Assembly: GCF_043555865.1 (NCBI RefSeq)
Contig: NZ_JBIGHY010000013.1
Span: 25,735-89,734 of the forward strand
DNA: 64,000 nt
Origin: Pelomonas dachongensis
Lineage (GTDB): Bacteria; Pseudomonadota; Gammaproteobacteria; Burkholderiales; Burkholderiaceae_C
Direction: 5' to 3'
In this document: in pieces, positions 17,741 to 25,575 of the stretch
How positions within the stretch are numbered: the first letter of the stretch is position 1
Layout of the letters: each line of letters begins with the position of its first letter
Notes under the pieces: model-generated
What the model saw: the letters and a program-made list of their open reading frames with translations, nothing else
Told to the model about the DNA's origin: nothing
The model's database searches: none
Made by a program: the position numbers and the translations under genes

Positions 17741-18420
17741 GCCCTCTCGACGACTCCCAGCAACTTGCCGCGCAACTGCTGGCCCGCCGCTGGCTGCCGC
17801 GCAGCCACCCCCTCGTGAAGCGCGCGCTGATCGACACCGAGCTGTGGAACCAGCTTGGCACCCGCCTGGCCGGCGTCGGCCTGCAGCTGGTGGACAACGT
17901 GCACGCCGACCACATCGCCGTCGCGCTGCTGCGCCCCGCGGAGAGCGCCGTGTTCGGCGAGACGGGTCTGGCCGCCAACAACAACCTCGACATCCCGCGC
18001 GACGGCGTGGCGCTTCTGGTGATTTTGTGGAGCCTCATCGTGCTGCCCAAGCGCCAGCGCCAGGTCGCACGCAGCGATGCCATCCACGCCGGCCAGGGCG
18101 AGTTCTTCGCCACCGACAAGCCCATGCCGCAGGCCGCCAGCGTCGCGCCGCTGATCAGCTACCGTAGCCTGCTGGCCGACTTTGGCGACCAGCTCGGCAA
18201 GAAGCTGCGGCTGGACACCAACCTCAAGCTGCTGGAGCGCCACGGCTTCATCACGCGCCGCGGCGAGGACATCGCCGAGGGCCCACTGCTGGACCTGCTG
18301 ATCGACTACGACCTGCTGGCGCCGCGCATCCTCGACGGCGCTTTAGGCGACGTGCTCGCCCGCGCGGGTCATCCCGTCTCGCGACCCGAAGAAGCTGAAC
18401 AACAAGACATTGACGACTGA
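17737..18420 (+). CDS. mksE: Condensin subunit MksE
   Basis: The 227-residue protein has two regions compatible with tandem winged helices. One is around residues 75-110, with the strongly hydrophobic GVALLVILWSLIVLPKRQRQ. The other is around 135-190 (SYRSLLADFGDQLGKKLRLDTNLKLLERHGFI). This matches MksE/MukE-like KITE proteins that bind the kleisin and DNA. The C-terminus is acidic (EEAEQQDIDD). It overlaps mksF by 4 bp and mksB by 1 bp, so the three subunits are translationally coupled. The call depends partly on operon context. Confidence 0.82.
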   Translation: MSPLDDSQQLAAQLLARRWLPRSHPLVKRALIDTELWNQLGTRLAGVGLQLVDNVHADHIAVALLRPAESAVFGETGLAANNNLDIPRDGVALLVILWSLIVLPKRQRQVARSDAIHAGQGEFFATDKPMPQAASVAPLISYRSLLADFGDQLGKKLRLDTNLKLLERHGFITRRGEDIAEGPLLDLLIDYDLLAPRILDGALGDVLARAGHPVSRPEEAEQQDIDD

Positions 18421-21236
18421 TGTTCCACCTGCAATCGCTTGAACTGCTGCACTGGGACTACTGCCAGCGCGTCACGCTGCCGCTGGACGGCGCCATCATC
18501 ACCATCGCGGGCCCCAACGGCTCGGGCAAGACCACCCTGCTGGACGCGATGCGCACGCTGCTGGGCCTCGAATGCTCCGGCGGCCGCACGTACAAGACAT
18601 ACGCCCGCCACGCCAACGCCGAGACGGCCTGGCTGCGCGCGCTGGTGGACAACCGCCCGCGCACCCGCCAGAACAGCAGCCGGCCGTTTGCCAGCTCGCT
18701 GCTGTACGCGGACCAGGTGACGCTGGCTTGCCGAATCGAGCGCCACGGCGGTGACTGGGTGCGCCGCTACACCATCCTCGACGGCGTGCACGAGATCGAG
18801 CAGCTCGCCGAGAAGGGCGACCGCGACTGGCTGGGCATCGAGGCGTGGAAGAAGCGCCTGGAGGCCGCGGGCCTCACGCGCGCCATCGGCCGCGTGCTGG
18901 CGCTGGAGCAGGGCCAGACCGACCGTCTCTGCGAGCTGTCTCCCAAGGAGCTGCTGAGGCTCGTGTTCGAGGTGTTTGGCGACCAGGAGGTGCTGGATCG
19001 CTACGAGCAGGCGCGCAGCCACCAGCAGCAGCTGGGCAAGGAAGTGGAGCAGGCCGGCGCCGAGCTGGCGCACACGCAGGCGCAGCTCAGCGACCTGGCC
19101 AACCGCGTCAACAGCCACCGCCAGTACCAGTTGAAGATCCAGGAGCGCGAGCGCCTGGCGACCGAGGTACTGCCCGTGCTGCGCTGGAGCGAAGCCCGCG
19201 AACGCATCACCCGCGATGCGCGCGAGCTGCACCGCCAGCGCCTGTTCGCATCCGGCGACGTGAAGGCGCTGAGCGACAAGCGCGCAGCGCTGCACAGCCT
19301 GTTCACGGCGCAGGAGGCGGCCAAGGAGCGGCTGAAGGCGCTGGATGGCGAACGCCGCGAAGCCCGTGCCGCGTTCGACTCGGCGCGTGAAGCCGAGCGC
19401 CCCGCCGAAGCGCTGGTCAAGCGCGAGGACGAACTGAAGGCGCTGGCCGACGTGGAGGCCGACGCCGCCGCACTGACGGCCAGGATGCAGGAGCTGGCGT
19501 CCGAACGCGAGCGCCTGCGCGCCGACTACACCCGCGCCAGCGACAAGGCGTCGCGCGCGCAGACGCAGCTGGGCGAGCTGAGCGGCAAGCGCCTGCCCCC
19601 GCCGCCGCCCGAGGTCGCGCCGATGAAGCGCGCGCTGGACGATGCCGGCATCGCCCACTACCTCGTCGCCGACAGCATCGACATCGCCGATGAGACCTGG
19701 CGTGCCGCTGCCGAAGGCCTGCTGCGCCCGTCGCGCTGGGTCGTCGTGCTGAAGCACCGCAGCGACGAAGGCCGCGCCTTCGACATCGCCGCCAAGCAGC
19801 GCTACCGCCACTATGTCGTGTCGGACACGTCGCCCGTCACGCAGGCGCCGGCCGGCACGTTGCTGGCCGCGCTGGACGTCAGCGCGCCGCTGCCTTCTTG
19901 GCTCGCGCGCCAGCTCGGTGGCATCCGCTGCGTGACGTCGACGGAAGAGGGCGCCCAGGTGGGCGGCGAGTGGATCACGGCCGATGCCTACTACCGCGAC
20001 GGCCGTGGTGGCCGCAGCGTGTTCGTCGAACCGCGCGACCACCAGTTCGGCGCCTCGGCCATCGATTCGCGCCGCGGCGCACTGGAAGCCGAGCTGTCCC
20101 GCTGGGACGGTGAGCTGAGCCGCATCGCCAAGGCGCAGGCGGAGGTCGAGCGCCAGTTCAAGGACGTGCAGCGAGCGGCCGTCGGCCACAAGGCGGCGCT
20201 GGAATTGAGCGAGCGCGCCGACGAGTTCGCCGAAGCGCGTGCCCGCCTGCCGGTGCTGCGCCAGGCGCGCGCCGAGGCCGCGTCGCGCATGAGCGCGCTG
20301 GACAGCGAGCACGACCGTGTGGTGCGTGAGTCCACGCGAACCGAGCAGGCCTACGAAGGCGCGCAGATCGCGCTGAAGGACGGCGAGGGCTCGGCCGCGG
20401 GCCGACTGCGCGAGCACGAGGTCAAGCGCGAGGCGCTGCGCAAGGCGTCGCGCGAGAGCCGTGAGCAAAAGGCTAAGTTCCCGCCTGCGTGGGTCACGCC
20501 TGCGGCGCTGGCCGCCGTGCGCGACGAGTTCGAGAACGCCCGCCAGGCCGAGATCCGCGCCCACCACGTCGACCAGGAACTGCAGACCGGCCACTGGGAG
20601 GTGGACGCCACCGTCGTCGACCGCCACGCCCGCATGGCCGCCCAGGTGCACGAGCAGGACACGCAGCTCAGCGACCGCCGCGCCAGCAACGAGCTGGCCC
20701 GCATCGCCGCCTTCAACGCCCGCGAGCGCTACATCGACGTCATGCGCGCCACCGTGCGCCGCTACAAAAAGAACGTCGCCGAATTGGGCGAACTGGCCGG
20801 CACGACAGCCGAGGCCGTGCTGCCGCACCTGGACAACGACGACACGGTTCTGGCCCAGGCTGGCCTCCATGTGAAGTTCAACTTCGACGGCAAGGGCGAG
20901 GTGGGCCTCAACGACGGCGAGGCCTCGGGCGGCCAGCAGGTGCTGAAGAGCCTGATCCTGCTCGTCGGCCTGATGAAGGACGACGAGACGCCCGGCGGCT
21001 TCGTCTTCATCGACGAGCCCTTCGCCCACCTGGACGTGCGCAACATCCAGCTCGTCGGCCACTTTCTGCGCAGCACCCGCGCGCAGTACCTGCTGACGAC
21101 GCCGATCACGCACAACGTCGAGGTTTTCGAGCCCAGCGAGATCACGCTGGTGACCAGCAAGAAGCCGCGCGGCGAGCGCTGGGCGCCGCCCATCGCCGTG
21201 CTGGCGCGCCGGCCGGAAGTCTCCGTGTATGAATGA
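18420..21236 (+). CDS. mksB: SMC-like condensin ATPase MksB
   Basis: A 938-residue SMC-like protein. The N-terminal head has Walker A IAGPNGSGKTTLLDA at about residues 29-43. Coiled coil extends from about 200 to 390, and a hinge-like globular region covers about 400-545 (starting DDAGIAHYLVADSID). A second coil runs to about 800. The C-terminal head has the signature NDGEASGGQQVLKS at about 831-845 and Walker B GFVFIDEPFAHLD at about 859-870. The EASGGQQ signature and short coils are typical of the MukB/MksB group, not canonical SMC (LSGGE). It should form a DNA-loading or extruding ring with MksE and MksF. Confidence 0.9.
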   Translation: MFHLQSLELLHWDYCQRVTLPLDGAIITIAGPNGSGKTTLLDAMRTLLGLECSGGRTYKTYARHANAETAWLRALVDNRPRTRQNSSRPFASSLLYADQVTLACRIERHGGDWVRRYTILDGVHEIEQLAEKGDRDWLGIEAWKKRLEAAGLTRAIGRVLALEQGQTDRLCELSPKELLRLVFEVFGDQEVLDRYEQARSHQQQLGKEVEQAGAELAHTQAQLSDLANRVNSHRQYQLKIQERERLATEVLPVLRWSEARERITRDARELHRQRLFASGDVKALSDKRAALHSLFTAQEAAKERLKALDGERREARAAFDSAREAERPAEALVKREDELKALADVEADAAALTARMQELASERERLRADYTRASDKASRAQTQLGELSGKRLPPPPPEVAPMKRALDDAGIAHYLVADSIDIADETWRAAAEGLLRPSRWVVVLKHRSDEGRAFDIAAKQRYRHYVVSDTSPVTQAPAGTLLAALDVSAPLPSWLARQLGGIRCVTSTEEGAQVGGEWITADAYYRDGRGGRSVFVEPRDHQFGASAIDSRRGALEAELSRWDGELSRIAKAQAEVERQFKDVQRAAVGHKAALELSERADEFAEARARLPVLRQARAEAASRMSALDSEHDRVVRESTRTEQAYEGAQIALKDGEGSAAGRLREHEVKREALRKASRESREQKAKFPPAWVTPAALAAVRDEFENARQAEIRAHHVDQELQTGHWEVDATVVDRHARMAAQVHEQDTQLSDRRASNELARIAAFNARERYIDVMRATVRRYKKNVAELGELAGTTAEAVLPHLDNDDTVLAQAGLHVKFNFDGKGEVGLNDGEASGGQQVLKSLILLVGLMKDDETPGGFVFIDEPFAHLDVRNIQLVGHFLRSTRAQYLLTTPITHNVEVFEPSEITLVTSKKPRGERWAPPIAVLARRPEVSVYE

Positions 21237-21672
21237 CTGGGACCACCCGTCGCCGTTCACGCTCGCACTGACGCCGGCGGCCGAACACATCGACGGGCTG
21301 GGCCATACCAACAATGCCGTCTACGTGCAGTGGTGCGAGCAGGCGGGCTGGGCCCATTCCGAGGCGCTGGGCCTGTCTATCGACGACTACCAGCGGCTGG
21401 ACCGCGCGATGGCCATTCGCGAAGGCCACTACGACTACCTGCTGCCTTCGTTCGGAGGCGAGGCGCTGGTGCTGGGCACGTGGCTGACGGCCAGCGATGG
21501 CCGGCTGACGATGGAGCGGCGCTTCCAACTGCGCCGCGCGGGCGATGGCGTGACGCTGGTGCGGGGTCGCTGGGTGCTGGTCTGCATCGAGATCAGCAGC
21601 GGCAAGCCCAAACGCATGCCGTCCGAATTCCTGACCATTTACGACGCCGCGGTGGTTGCCAAAGCTGGCTAG
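21229..21672 (+). CDS. Hotdog-fold acyl-CoA thioesterase (4HBT/YbgC-like)
   Basis: The 147-residue protein has the hotdog signature HIDGLGHTNNAVYVQWCEQAGWAH at about residues 19-42. The asparagine/tyrosine pair in HTNNAVY is typical of 4-hydroxybenzoyl-CoA thioesterase relatives. GHYDYLLPSFGGEALVLGTWL gives the second beta segment. Substrate specificity is not readable. It overlaps mksB by 8 bp, so it is the fourth gene of the condensin operon although no functional link is known; it may simply be carried on the transcript. Confidence 0.85.
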   Translation: MNDWDHPSPFTLALTPAAEHIDGLGHTNNAVYVQWCEQAGWAHSEALGLSIDDYQRLDRAMAIREGHYDYLLPSFGGEALVLGTWLTASDGRLTMERRFQLRRAGDGVTLVRGRWVLVCIEISSGKPKRMPSEFLTIYDAAVVAKAG

Positions 21673-21699
21673 GGCTTGCTCCCTCAGGGTAAACAGGCT

Positions 21700-21731
21700 C
21701 TATATACGTTTCGTATACGAAGCGTATATAG
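21700..21731. promoter_or_regulatory. 32-bp near-perfect palindrome in the parD-like/map promoter
   Basis: The 16-bp left arm (CTATATACGTTTCGTA) and the inverted right arm match at 15 of 16 positions, the only mismatch pairing 21709 with 21722. The centre is the 10-bp perfect palindrome TCGTATACGA. It ends 7 bp before the ATG of the ParD-like gene and includes the only TATA-rich promoter-like sequence there (TATAGT at 21727-21732). It is most likely an operator for an autorepressor, with the ParD-like protein as the obvious candidate. Confidence 0.75.
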
Positions 21732-21738
21732 TCGCGGC

Positions 21739-21987
21739 ATGGGAATCGTCAAAATCTCCGATCCGTTGCACGAGAGCCTGCGCCTTGCAAGCCAGGCCTT
21801 GTCGCGTTCCATCAATGCCCAGGCCGAGCACTGGATGCGCATCGGCATGCTGGCCGAGCTGCACCCGCAGCTGAGCCACAGCGACATCTGCCAGCTGCTG
21901 ATCCGCGCCGAGCAGGAAGGCGGGCTGGACCTGGCGCGCCTGGCGGGCTGGAGTCAGCCAGCGAAAGCCAAGGGAGCACGCGCATGA
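21739..21987 (+). CDS. ParD-like family DNA-binding protein (antitoxin-like)
   Basis: The 82-residue protein has a ribbon-helix-helix-like N-terminus (MGIVKISDPLHESLRLASQ) and the SINAQAEHWMRIGMLAE block of the ParD-like antitoxin family. The C-terminal part is helical with a basic end. No toxin gene lies beside it; the stop overlaps the start of map (ATGA). There is no Shine-Dalgarno sequence before the ATG, and a TATAGT -10-like hexamer ends 7 bp upstream, so a leaderless transcript is possible. It probably represses its own operon through the 32-bp palindrome. A role in controlling Map level is inferred. Confidence 0.8.
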   Translation: MGIVKISDPLHESLRLASQALSRSINAQAEHWMRIGMLAELHPQLSHSDICQLLIRAEQEGGLDLARLAGWSQPAKAKGARA

Positions 21988-22778
21988 AGAGTCTCAAGCT
22001 GCGCAGCCCCGAGGAAGTCGCCAAGGCCCGCACGGCCGGCCACCTGATCGCCGAGGTGCTGGCCATGCTGAAGCCCCACGTCGTGCCCGGCGTGACGACC
22101 GAAGCGCTGGACGCCATCTGCCACGACTACATCGTCGATGAGCTGAAGTGCACGCCGTCGAACGTCGGCTACCACGGCTTTCCGAAGACGGCCTGCATCT
22201 CGCCCAACCATGTCGTCTGCCACGGCATCCCGAGCAAGGACAAGACTCTGAAGAAAGGCGACATCGTCAACGTGGATGTGACGCTGACGACGCCGGACGG
22301 TTGGTTCGGCGACAGCAGCCGCATGTTCATCGTCGGCGAGACCAATGTGCTGGCGCGCCGGCTGGTGATGACCACCTACGAGGCGCTGCGCGCCGGCATC
22401 CGCCAGGTGCGCCCGGGTGCGACGTTAGGGGATGTGGGCCATGCCATCCAGAAGGTCGCTCACGCGGCCGGATTCAGCGTCGTTCGCGAGTATGGCGGCC
22501 ATGGCATTGGCGACGTCTATCACGACGACCCGCATGTCAACCACTTCGGCCGGCCGGGCGAAGGTTTGAAGCTGCAGGAGGGCATGATCTTCACGATCGA
22601 GCCCATGATCAACGCGGGCGGCGCGGGCATTCGAGAGCTGAACGACGGCTGGACGGTGGTGACGCGCGACAAAGCGCTGTCGGCGCAGTGGGAGCACATG
22701 GTCACCGTGACCAAGGACGGCTTCGAGATCCTGACGCCGTGGCCGGATGGGCTGGGGGAGTATCCGGCGATTGAATGA
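21984..22778 (+). CDS. map: Methionine aminopeptidase, type I
   Basis: The 264-residue enzyme removes initiator methionine from nascent proteins. Metal ligands are visible in order: Asp in VNVDVT near residue 95, Asp in GDSSRMF near 106, His in YGGHGIGDVYHDDPHV near 174, Glu in IFTIEPMI near 207 and Glu in QWEHMVTV near 237. The substrate-pocket His is in VVCHGIPS near 79. Coupling to a ParD-like gene means this copy is probably regulated, so it may be a secondary Map alongside a housekeeping one near rpsB; that is inference. Its 3' end is overlapped on the opposite strand by the barstar-like frame. Confidence 0.95.
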   Translation: MKSLKLRSPEEVAKARTAGHLIAEVLAMLKPHVVPGVTTEALDAICHDYIVDELKCTPSNVGYHGFPKTACISPNHVVCHGIPSKDKTLKKGDIVNVDVTLTTPDGWFGDSSRMFIVGETNVLARRLVMTTYEALRAGIRQVRPGATLGDVGHAIQKVAHAAGFSVVREYGGHGIGDVYHDDPHVNHFGRPGEGLKLQEGMIFTIEPMINAGGAGIRELNDGWTVVTRDKALSAQWEHMVTVTKDGFEILTPWPDGLGEYPAIE

Positions 22779-23086
22779 TGCAGAGGCATGGGGTACTTCA
22801 GTTCCACACGCACTTGGTGCTTGTTGTCGGCGAGGATTTCTTGGATGAGGGGCCACGACGCCATTTCGTGCCGCTCGTTCGCCTTGACGTTGAAGACTTC
22901 GGAACATCGCGAAGCGCCGAGAATCACCAAGTCGTAAGGGGCCTGTTCGGGCCATGACAGGTAGTCGTTCAACACGTCGAGATTGCCGGTCCATTTGCCC
23001 CCGACAGGGGAGATAAACCCTCTGTTGAACTCATCGATCAGGTCGTCAAGGGACCGAACTTGGCGGCAGTCGACCACGTATCTCAT
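22520..23086 (-). CDS. Barstar-family protein with run-on C-terminus
   Basis: The first 100 or so residues match barstar, the intracellular inhibitor of barnase-type RNases: VVDCRQVRSLDDLIDEFNRGF, GKWTGNLDVLNDYLSW (the conserved Trp-Gly-Asn-Leu-Asp segment), PYDLVILGASR, and a final strand VRVELKYP ending near 22790. The frame then has no stop and continues for about 88 residues antisense to map, a tail with no barstar character. The native stop has probably been lost by mutation or deletion. The 22790-23090 region is visibly lower in GC than its surroundings. No barnase-like toxin is adjacent. It lies 68 bp downstream of metE in the same direction. Confidence 0.68.
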   Translation of the reverse strand: MRYVVDCRQVRSLDDLIDEFNRGFISPVGGKWTGNLDVLNDYLSWPEQAPYDLVILGASRCSEVFNVKANERHEMASWPLIQEILADNKHQVRVELKYPMPLHHSIAGYSPSPSGHGVRISKPSLVTVTMCSHCADSALSRVTTVQPSFSSRMPAPPALIMGSIVKIMPSCSFKPSPGRPKWLTCGSS

Positions 23087-23154
23087 GCCTACCTCGCGGC
23101 GTCAGGCGCCTTTTCGATTGCGGCAATGCTAAGCCGACGTGGTGAGCGCTCCGT

Positions 23155-25479
23155 TCAGACCGCTAACTGCGCCTCGCGCAACGCTCGCGCCGCTTCCACC
23201 ATCCTCCCCAACGCCGCCTCCGTCTCTGCCCACCCCCGCGTCTTCAACCCGCAGTCCGGGTTGACCCACAGCAGCTCCGGCGGAATGACCTCGGCGGCTT
23301 TCTTCAGCAGGCGCAGCATGTCGGCCGTGTCGGGTACGCGCGGCGAGTGGATGTCGTAGACGCCGGGGCCGATCTCGTTGGGGTACTTGAACTGCCCGAA
23401 GCCGCGCAGCAACTCCATGTCTGACCGGCTGGTCTCGATGGTGATGACGTCGGCGTCCATCGCGGCGATCTCGGGGAGGATGTCATTGAACTCCGAGTAG
23501 CACATGTGGGTGTGGATCTGCGTGTCGTCGCACACCGCGCTGGCGGCCACGCGGAAGGCGCGCGTGGCCCAGGCTAGGTAGGCCGCCCACGCGTCACGGC
23601 GCAGCGGCAAGCCTTCGCGGATGGCCGGTTCGTCGATCTGGATGACGGCGATGCCGGCGGCCTCCAGGTCGGCCACCTCGTCGCGGATGGCCAGTGCGAC
23701 CTGCAGGGCGGTGTCGGCGCGCGGCTGGTCGTCGCGCACGAAGGACCATTGCAAGATGGTGATGGGACCGGTCAGCATGCCCTTCATGGGCTTGGCAGTC
23801 AGGCTCTGCGCAAAGACGGTCCAGTCCACCGTCATCGCCTTCGGGCGTGACACATCGCCAAACAGCACCGGTGGCTTCACGCAACGGGAGCCGTAGCTCT
23901 GCACCCAGCCGTTGGCTGTGAAGGCGAAGCCGGCAAGCTGTTCGCCGAAGTACTCGACCATGTCGTTGCGCTCGGCTTCGCCGTGCACCAGCACGTCCAG
24001 GCCTAACGTCTCCTGCTTGCTAACAGCGAGTTGGATCTCGCGCTTCATGGCTTCGCGATAGTCCACCTCGGCCAGCGTGCCGCGCTTGAAGGCGGCGCGG
24101 GCGGCGCGGATGTCGGGCGTCTGCGGGAAGGAGCCGATGGTGGTGGTGGGGAACGCGGGCAGGCGCAAGCGCTGGCGCTGCGCAGCCTGGCGGGTGGGGA
24201 AGGGCGAGCGGCGCTGGTCGGCATCGGCCGGCAGCGCGTTGAGCCGGGCCGCGACACTGGCGTTGCGCACACGGCGGCTCGCGATGCGGTTGGCGCGGGC
24301 GATGCGCGATTCGGCCAGCTCGCGGGCCACGCCTGCCTCATCACCCCACAGCGCGCGTTTGAGCACGCGCAGTTCGTTCAGCTTCTCGACGGCGCCGGCC
24401 AGCCAGCTCTGCAGTTCCGAGTCCAGCGACTTGTCATGCCGCAGGCTGAAGGGCACATGCAGCAGCGAGCACGACGGCGCCACCCAGAGCCGCCCGCCGC
24501 GCAGTGCCTGCACCTGGCGCAGCTGCACGAGGGCGGCGTCCAGGTCGCTGCGCCAGATGTTGCGGCCATCGACGATGCCCACCGACAGCTCGCGTTCCAG
24601 CGGCAGGCGCCGGGCCACAGGCAGCAGCTCGGCCGGCGCGCGCACCGCGTCGACATGCAGGCCGGCAACAGGCAGCTCGCAGGCCAGGTCGAGGTTGTCG
24701 CCAAGCGGCGAGAAGTAGGTGGCCAGCAGCAGCGGCTGGCCGACGACGCCCAGGCGCGCGTAGGCCTGGCGCAGTGCGTCCCGCCAGGCCGGGCTCAGGT
24801 CCAGGCCGAGGATGGGTTCGTCCAGCTGCACCCAGGTCACGCCGCGCGAGGCCAGGCGGGTCAGCAGCTGTTCGTAGACGTGCAGCAGACGGTTCAGCAG
24901 CGCGAGGCGGTCGAAGCCGTCCTGTTTGCTTTTGCCTAGGAATAGGAAGCTGACTGGCCCGAGCAGCGCGACCTTGGGGCTGGCGGGCAGCGCAATGGCT
25001 TCGTCCACCTCGGCCAGCAGGCGCTCAGCGTGGAGTTTGAACTCCGTGGCAGCGTCGAACTCGGGGACGAGGTAGTGGTAGTTGGTGTCGAACCACTTGG
25101 TCATCTCCAGCGCCGGCACGCCTTCGCTCGCAGCGCCGCCGCAGCCGCAGGCGTCGATGTGCGCGTGCGTGACCGTGCCGCGGGCCATCGTGAAGTAGCG
25201 CTGCAGCGGCGGCTCGCCGCCGGTGAAGCCGAAGCGCGCCGGCTCGCAGCCGAACAGCTGGATCAGCTGGGCGACATGGTCGTAAAGGGCGAAGTCGCCC
25301 ACGGTGACGTGGTCCAGCCCGGCGTCCTTCTGTAGCGCCCAGTGGCGCGCGCGCAGCGTGGCAGCCTGGACCTCCAGCGCGGCGGCAGGCAGCTCGCCGC
25401 GCCAGTGGCGCTCCAGCGCTGTCTTCAGTTCGCGGTGCTCGCCCATGCGCGGGAAGCCGAGAATATGAGTCTTGATCAT
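23155..25479 (-). CDS. metE: Cobalamin-independent methionine synthase MetE
   Basis: The 774-residue protein transfers a methyl group from 5-methyltetrahydropteroyltriglutamate to homocysteine. It starts IKTHILGFPRMGEHRELKTAL, as in the family, and has the two-barrel length. Zinc-binding residues are in QIHTHMCYSEFND (His and Cys) and NPDCGLKTRGWAE (Cys) near the C-terminus, and the homocysteine/folate region is TTIGSFPQTPDIR near residue 443. It is divergent from metR with 96 bp between them, the classical MetR-controlled arrangement. No cobalamin riboswitch fits in that short gap. Confidence 0.97.
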   Translation of the reverse strand: MIKTHILGFPRMGEHRELKTALERHWRGELPAAALEVQAATLRARHWALQKDAGLDHVTVGDFALYDHVAQLIQLFGCEPARFGFTGGEPPLQRYFTMARGTVTHAHIDACGCGGAASEGVPALEMTKWFDTNYHYLVPEFDAATEFKLHAERLLAEVDEAIALPASPKVALLGPVSFLFLGKSKQDGFDRLALLNRLLHVYEQLLTRLASRGVTWVQLDEPILGLDLSPAWRDALRQAYARLGVVGQPLLLATYFSPLGDNLDLACELPVAGLHVDAVRAPAELLPVARRLPLERELSVGIVDGRNIWRSDLDAALVQLRQVQALRGGRLWVAPSCSLLHVPFSLRHDKSLDSELQSWLAGAVEKLNELRVLKRALWGDEAGVARELAESRIARANRIASRRVRNASVAARLNALPADADQRRSPFPTRQAAQRQRLRLPAFPTTTIGSFPQTPDIRAARAAFKRGTLAEVDYREAMKREIQLAVSKQETLGLDVLVHGEAERNDMVEYFGEQLAGFAFTANGWVQSYGSRCVKPPVLFGDVSRPKAMTVDWTVFAQSLTAKPMKGMLTGPITILQWSFVRDDQPRADTALQVALAIRDEVADLEAAGIAVIQIDEPAIREGLPLRRDAWAAYLAWATRAFRVAASAVCDDTQIHTHMCYSEFNDILPEIAAMDADVITIETSRSDMELLRGFGQFKYPNEIGPGVYDIHSPRVPDTADMLRLLKKAAEVIPPELLWVNPDCGLKTRGWAETEAALGRMVEAARALREAQLAV

Positions 25480-25482
25480 GAT

Positions 25483-25509
25483 GAATCTATGAAGAATGAA
25501 TTAGATTCG
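25483..25509. promoter_or_regulatory. Candidate MetR-binding region in the metE-metR intergenic gap
   Basis: TGAATTAGATTCG at 25497-25509 differs by one base from the MetR consensus TGAA-N5-TTCA. GAATCT (25483-25488) and AGATTC (25503-25508) also form an inverted repeat. The sites lie just upstream of the metE start, in a gap that is AT-rich for this genome. Binding by the adjacent MetR is inferred from the well-known E. coli arrangement. Confidence 0.6.
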
Positions 25510-25575
25510 TGATGATCCGAAAGCAGGCAGAATGAATCAAACGAAACGTTTTCGGGTTCATCAACAGTTCTGCTC

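Noticed and set aside
16424..21236. Wadjet (JetABCD) defence system
   Set aside because: The first three genes fit, but there is no JetD/MksG gene on either side; the flanking genes are a dioxygenase and a thioesterase.
18369..21314. A 981-codon open frame on the minus strand opposite mksB
   Set aside because: It is a GC-bias shadow: low-complexity Arg/Ala/Leu/Gln/Gly composition and no motifs, while the plus strand encodes a complete MksB with Walker A and B.
21661..21738. Toxin partner for the ParD-like protein
   Set aside because: The flanking genes are a thioesterase and map. No ParE/RelE or other toxin-like small gene is present on either strand.
25480..25575. Cobalamin or SAM riboswitch upstream of metE
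   Set aside because: The gap is only 96 bp, too short for a cobalamin riboswitch and without its conserved core; the divergent MetR gene and MetR-like site explain control.
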